From assembly GCA_036768485.1 (NCBI GenBank), contig JAVLUZ010000191.1, forward strand, positions 1,772,953 to 1,836,952: a DNA stretch of 64,000 bases, given 5' to 3'. The translations under genes and the position numbers were made by a program. This document shows, piece by piece, positions 1 through 64,000 of this stretch. The notes under the pieces were generated by a model. It saw nothing but the letters and a program-made list of their open reading frames with translations, was not told the origin of the DNA and searched no databases. This DNA comes from Mermis nigrescens (taxonomy: Eukaryota; Nematoda; Enoplea; Mermithida; Mermithidae). The number at the start of each line of letters is the position of its first letter. Within the stretch, counting starts at the first letter, position 1.

Positions 1-205
1 TGTTTGTTTTTTTATATTTTTGTATCAATTTGATTAATTATCTAAAGTTCTTACTTATTTTGTACTCAACTCTTCTAATTTTTTATTTTTGCATCTTTTC
101 ACTCTTCTACTGAACCGACATTTTCTTCAGTTTCGTTGTTTTTGTCACTTTCGTCGACTTTTCAAAATCCTAATTCAAGATTATACTTTGCCTTATACAT
201 GTAAC

Positions 206-953
206 CAGTGTTTTTTTGTACAAGGTCCGTTTGTACATGTACAAAGATGGTCCCCAAAAGTCTTTGTACATTTTGTACATACAAATTTTTGTGTACTATA
301 ATATAGTACAGTAGCGATTTTAGTTTGGTAAAACAGGGTTTTCGATTTTTGGTAGTGTATTTCAGCTAATTTCGGAGTTTATGACGCCAAAAATTTCTAA
401 AAACTGTTTCAAAACGGCGCGAAGCGCCGAAAAATTCCACATTCTTCCATTGTAAATGCAAATTCTGCCATTTTAAAGATATATAGGACAAATAATTACT
501 CATTTCGGCGCGAAGCGCTGAAAGTTCTAAGAATTTTCCACCTTTTTACAGTTTTTGTCCTCCCAAAAATCTTTGTTCATTTTGTAAAACAAATTTTTGG
601 GTACTATGATATGGTACAGAAGCGATTCTAGTGTGGTAAAAACTGAGTTGTAAGACTTTTGGCAGTGTATTTTAGCTAATTTCTGGGTTTCTAAGGGCAA
701 AAATCACTCAGAATCGTCTTAAAAGGGCGCGAAGCGCCGAAAAAGTTGACATTTTTTTCGAAATGCAATTTCTGCTATTATGAAATATATAAGACAATTG
801 CTCATTTCGGCGCGAAGCGCCGAAAATTTCTGCGAATTTCAGACCTTTTTTGCAATTTTTGTCTTCCGAAAACTCTTTGTACATGTATGAAGACGGTATC
901 GAAAAAAATTTGTACATCGGGAAAAATCATTGCCGAGTACAAAAAAAACACTG
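206..953 (+). mobile_element. hAT-like non-autonomous element, family B copy 1 (748 bp)
   Basis: The ends are inverted: CAGTGTTTTTTTGTAC at the left and GTACAAAAAAAACACTG at the right. The flanks are a near-perfect 8-bp duplication, CATGTAAC (198-205) and CATGTGAC (954-961), as expected for hAT transposition. Inside are TTTGTACATGTACAAAGA palindromes and four GGCGCGAAGCGCC-type hairpins (about 417, 508, 727 and 810). There is no transposase frame. The target is itself a terminal repeat of a family E element, so this copy is nested. Confidence 0.85.
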
Positions 954-1190
954 CATGTGACAGCTCGAAAATTTGGTTGGTGGGTGCCTGGCCAATTTAT
1001 GGAGGCTGAGAGGTAAATGACCTCCAATCTTTGACCAAAAACGGCCGAAAAACACCTAAAAACGGCCAGAAAATTCTATTTTTTTGTCAAAAATCGGGGG
1101 TCAAAAATTTTTCAGCTTCGAGCAAGGGGCGGCCGATTCTGCGTGTGAGATAGGGACCCCCATCCCCCTCTTACATGAACGTTTTGCCTC
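954..1190 (-). mobile_element. Family E repeat, copy 1 (interrupted by family B copy 1)
   Basis: Read on the - strand, this matches the unit tandemly repeated at 17578-18395: a terminal TACATGTAAC-like end, C-rich tracts, a block resembling TTTTTGACCCCC, and a final CGAGC(T)GTTACA-type end. Here the terminus appears to start at about 195 (TATACATGTAAC) and resume at 954 after the family B insertion. There is no coding capacity. The family is defined only by comparison within this window. Confidence 0.65.
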
Positions 1191-1461
1191 TTATTAATGT
1201 TCTCTACCCTTTCGAGTTTTTCAAAGCAAATTTGTTTAAGCTTTCAGTTTTTCGTTAAATTTGACTTCTCATGGCCCCTGAATGGAACTCATTAAACCCC
1301 GGGTTGAAAGGTTTTTTGTTTTTGTTTAGAATTTTGCGTTTTAGTCGAGAAAATACAAGCTTTCAGGGGGGTGAAAACTAAAAATTGATAGATAGCTAAG
1401 TGCTTCGTAAAAACGGTTCTATAGCCTTTTGTGCTCAGAAAACTAGCTATATAGCCTTTTC

Positions 1462-2402
1462 CAGGGGCGGGTCCCCCGTAGGCCAGAAATATTTGACGAG
1501 ATAAAGAATGGATATGCAATATGCAATGATTTTTGGTCGTCAGTGACCATAATTTCTCAAATTAATGACATTTATTTACTTTCTTGCAGACCTGGAAGCA
1601 CGGTTTGTTTTGTATTCGGCAAAGATTTTACCCGATATACAAAGACTTTTCGGGACCGTCTTTGCACATGTACAACGAATTTTGGGAAGACAAAAAGTGC
1701 AAAAAAGATCTAAAATTCGCAAAATTTTCGGCGCTTCGCGCCGAAATGAGCATTTGTGTGTCTTATACATCTTTATAATAGCAGAAATCGCATTTCAAAT
1801 GGAAAAATTTCGAGTTTTTCGGCGCTTCGCGCCGTTTTAACACGATTCGTAATGATTTTTGCCCTCATAACCCAGGAATTAGCTGAAATACACTGCCAAA
1901 GGTCGAACAATTCTGTTTTTACCAACTGAAGTCGCTACCGTACTATATCATAGTACCCAAAAATTTGTGTGTTCAAAATGTACAAAGATTTTTAGGGACC
2001 AGGGACCATCTTTGTACATGTACAAACGGACCTTGTACAAAAAACACTGCCTGGAAGTCATTTTCTGTTCATGTAGGTCTCAAAACAATTTTAACGACAG
2101 AAACAGCTATTTTTGCATAGTTTTCTTTTATTTTCAATTGAAAATTTCGATGTTTCGCATCAAATGCTATAAATACAGGAAATCAAGCAATAAATCATGC
2201 TTCTAGACGTCTATCCGCCTTAATTTCACAAATTTTCCGGCGCTTCGCGCCAAATTTTTGTTAAAGTCAAAGAAATTTAATGATTTTTTCGCACAAAATT
2301 GTCTAAAATTTTAAAACTTTAAGAGAAAATATTGCGTCAAAAGTGATTTTATATAAAAGTATAAAATGTAAAACGCTGAAAAAAAACGCTATTTCGCGAT
2401 AT
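1462..2402 (-). mobile_element. Family C element, copy 6, split by a family B insertion
   Basis: It begins CAGGGGCGGGTCCCCC and, after removing 1599-2049, is similar to the reverse complement of the 614-bp copy at 40971-41584 and to 10636-11195. Shared landmarks are CATAATTTCTCAAAT, GACATTTATTTACTTTCTTG, the GGCGCTTCGCGCC hairpin and ATATTGCGTC. Its far end is decayed; I do not see an intact CCACTG terminus, so the right limit is approximate. Confidence 0.6.
1599..2049 (-). mobile_element. hAT-like non-autonomous element, family B copy 2 (451 bp)
   Basis: The termini CACGGTTTGTTTTGTA and TTGTACAAAAAACACTG are inverted. It is flanked by a perfect 8-bp duplication CCTGGAAG (1591-1598 and 2050-2057). 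Two GGCGCTTCGCGCC hairpins lie inside (1729 and 1820). The duplicated target CCTGGAAG lies inside a family C element whose related copy near 10891 has CCCGGAAG uninterrupted. That gives an approximate empty-site comparison within this window. Confidence 0.88.
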
Positions 2403-2734
2403 TTCTATTTTTGTATTTATATTCCTATTTCTATTTTTGGACTAAAAACAGCTATTTAACCCCTTTTTGGAGTCGAGAAAATAGCTTTTTATTCTTTTGA
2501 AACTCAGAAAAGACAACTCTTTGGCATTTCTGTGCTCACGCGGTATGCTTCTGAATCCAAACAGGCTATATCGCTAGTTTTCTGAGCCCTAAAAAACTAT
2601 ATACGTATCTCATTTTCTGAGCCCAAAAAGGCTACAAAGCAATCTTTTTACGGCCAAAATGACTGTATAGCTTTTTATTTTATTTGATTTAGAAATTATA
2701 TGCTTTTTTCAGAGCTCAGGGGGTGGGCTAATAC

Positions 2735-3492
2735 CACGGTTTTTTTTGTATTCGGCAAAGATTTTTCCCGATGTACAAAGACTTTTCGGGACCGTCTTTG
2801 TACATGTACAAAGATTTTTGGGAAGACAAAAATTGCAAAAAAAGGTCTAAAATTCGAAAAAATTTCGGCGCTTCGCGCCGAAATTAGTAATTGTGTGTTC
2901 TATATATCTTTATAATGGCAGAAATTGCATTTCAAAAGTTAAAATGTCAAATTTTTCGGCGCTTCGCGCCGTTTTAAGACGATTCTTAGTGATTTTTGCC
3001 CTTAGAGACCCAGAAATTAGCTAAAACACACTACGAAAAGTCGAAGAACTCTGTTTTTACGATACTAAAATCGCTGTTGTACCATATTAAAGTACCCAAA
3101 AATTTTGTGTGTACAAAATGTACAAAGATTTTTAGGTAGACAAAAACTAAAAAGGTGTAAAATTCCCAAAATTTTCGGCGCTTCGCGCCGAACTGATAAA
3201 TTATTTGTCCTATATATCTTTAAAATGGCAGAATTTGCATTTAGAATGGAAAAATGTCAATATTCTTCGGCGCTTCGCGCCATTTTCAGATAATTTTTAG
3301 TAATTTTTAGCGTCATAAACCCAGAAATTAGCTAAAATACACTACCTAAGATCGAAAACCCTGTTTTACCACACTTAAATCGCTACTGTACAATATTATA
3401 GTACACAAAAATTTGCATGTGCAAAATGTACAAAGACTTTTGGGGACCATCTTTGTACATGTCAAACGGACCTTGTACAAAAAAAAACACTG
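2735..3492 (-). mobile_element. hAT-like non-autonomous element, family B copy 3 (758 bp)
   Basis: It is flanked by a perfect 8-bp duplication GCTAATAC (2727-2734 and 3493-3500), with inverted ends CACGGTTTTTTTTGTA and TTGTACAAAAAAAAACACTG. It holds four GGCGCTTCGCGCC hairpins near 2867, 2957, 3177 and 3268. In composition it is a duplicated version of the 451-bp form (copies 2 and 5), with the hairpin/TGTACAAAG block present twice. It has no coding capacity. Confidence 0.88.
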
Positions 3493-4213
3493 GCTAATAC
3501 CCCGTTCACTCCCATGCTCTTGTATGAACCGAAAAATATGTCGACCCGTTAAACATCCACTACTTTTCCTACACATATTGATTGAATGAACTTTTGTAAC
3601 ATTGTTTGATTTCGGTGGCTTTTTAAAATTAATTAAATTTTTAAATTTCGAAATTCTTGTTTGCTGTTTAAGAGTCCACGATTTGCTCACTTTTCCATTT
3701 TATTTCCTTAATTTTCCATGTTTTTGCATCGCTTCTCATATTCTTATCAGTTTTTCAATCGATTTCATTATTGTTTTTTACTCGATTATCCCGCGATTGC
3801 CCTATTATTATATTGTACTTTTAAAGTTTTTTTCTTATTTTACTTTCTTGTTTTATTTTCGCTAAGTTTCCATATTTTCGTTAATTTTTTCATTCTTTAC
3901 TCTTTCCTTCGTTTTGATGATTTATCTTTGTTCTACCGATTTTTTCCACGATTTTAGCGATTGGTATTTCTTCATTCCTTCCTTCCTTATTGAACGCTTA
4001 TGTTTTTTACGTTTTCTACGATTGATAATTTTTCCTCGGCTTATTCACTTTCAATGATATTTTATTGCTATTTCCTCGCTTTTTCTATTTTTTCCCATTT
4101 TTTGATATTTGTCTTGTTCGCTATCTCGTGCTTTCATCGAATTTTGCCACTTTTTTCATTTTATTGATTTTTTCTCCAATTTTTGTCCTTTTCTAACGTT
4201 TTCTGTTTTTTAG

Positions 4214-63820
<59,607 letters not shown>

Positions 63821-64000
63821 GTGTAAACCATCTTACTGTTGTTTGTGATAGAAATCATGATTGTATTTTACAAATTTTTTTTATTTTTATGATTTCAAAA
63901 CTTTCAAATATTAAGTCGTAAATATGCGTAATTGGAACATACGTGGGCAGCAAGAAAATTCTGGATGATTAGGATACTTAAAATTGCCAAACAATGTTCA
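63821..64000 (+). other. Start of next Nf1 intron
   Basis: It is AT-rich. From about 63938, CATACGTGGGCAGCAAGAAA and ATTCTGGATGATTAGG look like the left end of another family F/G element running off the window. Confidence 0.6.

Larger units (their letters stand above)
1340..3535 (+). mobile_element. Family L repeat (GCTATATAGC-rich), disrupted by three later insertions
   Basis: Segments 1340-1461, about 2440-2734 and 3493-3535 are collinear with an uninterrupted copy at about 33840-34280. The shared content is short words such as GGCTATATAGC, a CACGGTATGCTTCTGAT block, and then AGCTCAGG. The first gap is filled by family C copy 6 carrying family B copy 2; the second gap is family B copy 3. 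This gives a relative age order: L oldest, then C, then B. Confidence 0.6.
1..4213 (+). other. Upstream intron of Nf1 (3' portion), transposon-rich
   Basis: No exon of neurofibromin or any other protein is recognisable before 4214. Positions 1-194 are featureless AT-rich DNA. From 195 to about 3535 the sequence is a stack of nested transposons, annotated separately. From 3536 to 4213 it is T-rich and pyrimidine-rich with no repeat I can assign. It ends in the acceptor TTTTTTAG used by exon 1. Small open frames here coincide with the transposon copies. Confidence 0.85.

Overview
The window is one strand of a single large animal gene. Twenty-seven exons on the + strand, at positions 4214 to about 63820, splice into roughly 4.5 kb of open reading frame that I recognise as neurofibromin (Nf1), the Ras GTPase-activating protein. 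Neither end of the gene is present. The first exon seen lies at the start of the GAP-related domain, and the last is in the C-terminal region, around the FEYLAEASVVFPKVFP motif. Exons are about 7 percent of the window. The rest is intron, AT-rich and heavily loaded with short non-autonomous transposons. I see no second protein-coding gene, nested gene, bacterial-type operon or CRISPR array.

Organism: an invertebrate metazoan with small-to-medium introns (0.3 to 7.8 kb). The protein aligns throughout with both fly and human neurofibromin. Exons use CpG-containing codons freely (TCG, GCG, CCG, CGA), so CpG is not depleted. Two tRNA-derived SINEs are present. One carries a 3' block (TTTCATCCCTCCGGGGTCG) that resembles, from memory, a core shared by invertebrate SINEs. 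I cannot name the species.

Layout: 1-4213, upstream intron with a nested transposon stack. 4214-14457, exons 1-6, the Ras-GAP domain including the arginine finger. 15827-26313, exons 7-12, the Sec14/CRAL-TRIO lipid-binding and PH-like module. 27670-50945, exons 13-23, the helical (HEAT-like) C-terminal half. 52649-60641, exons 24-26, a divergent Ser/Pro/Ala-rich stretch. 63722-63820, exon 27. The largest intron (36576-44360) holds at least six transposon copies.

Mobile DNA: several families of about 0.2-1.2 kb carry short terminal repeats beginning CAG and 8-bp target duplications, which is the hAT signature. Fourteen copies of one 170-bp family with termini CAGGCACGTA are present. A second group has CAGTG termini beside TA and very long inverted repeats (Tc1/mariner-like). 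A hairpin module GGCGC-GAA-GCGCC recurs about thirty times across otherwise different families.

Most interesting points: (1) a tandem array in the intron before exon 24 holds partial copies of the start of that exon. Two keep splice sites and phase as 28-nt mini-exons, and the nearest differs from the real exon only at third codon positions. (2) Complementary motifs GTGTAAA and TTTACAC are repeated in the introns, often after donors and before acceptors respectively. (3) Two exon junctions (exon 8 and exons 13/14) do not join cleanly with canonical sites and need an explanation.
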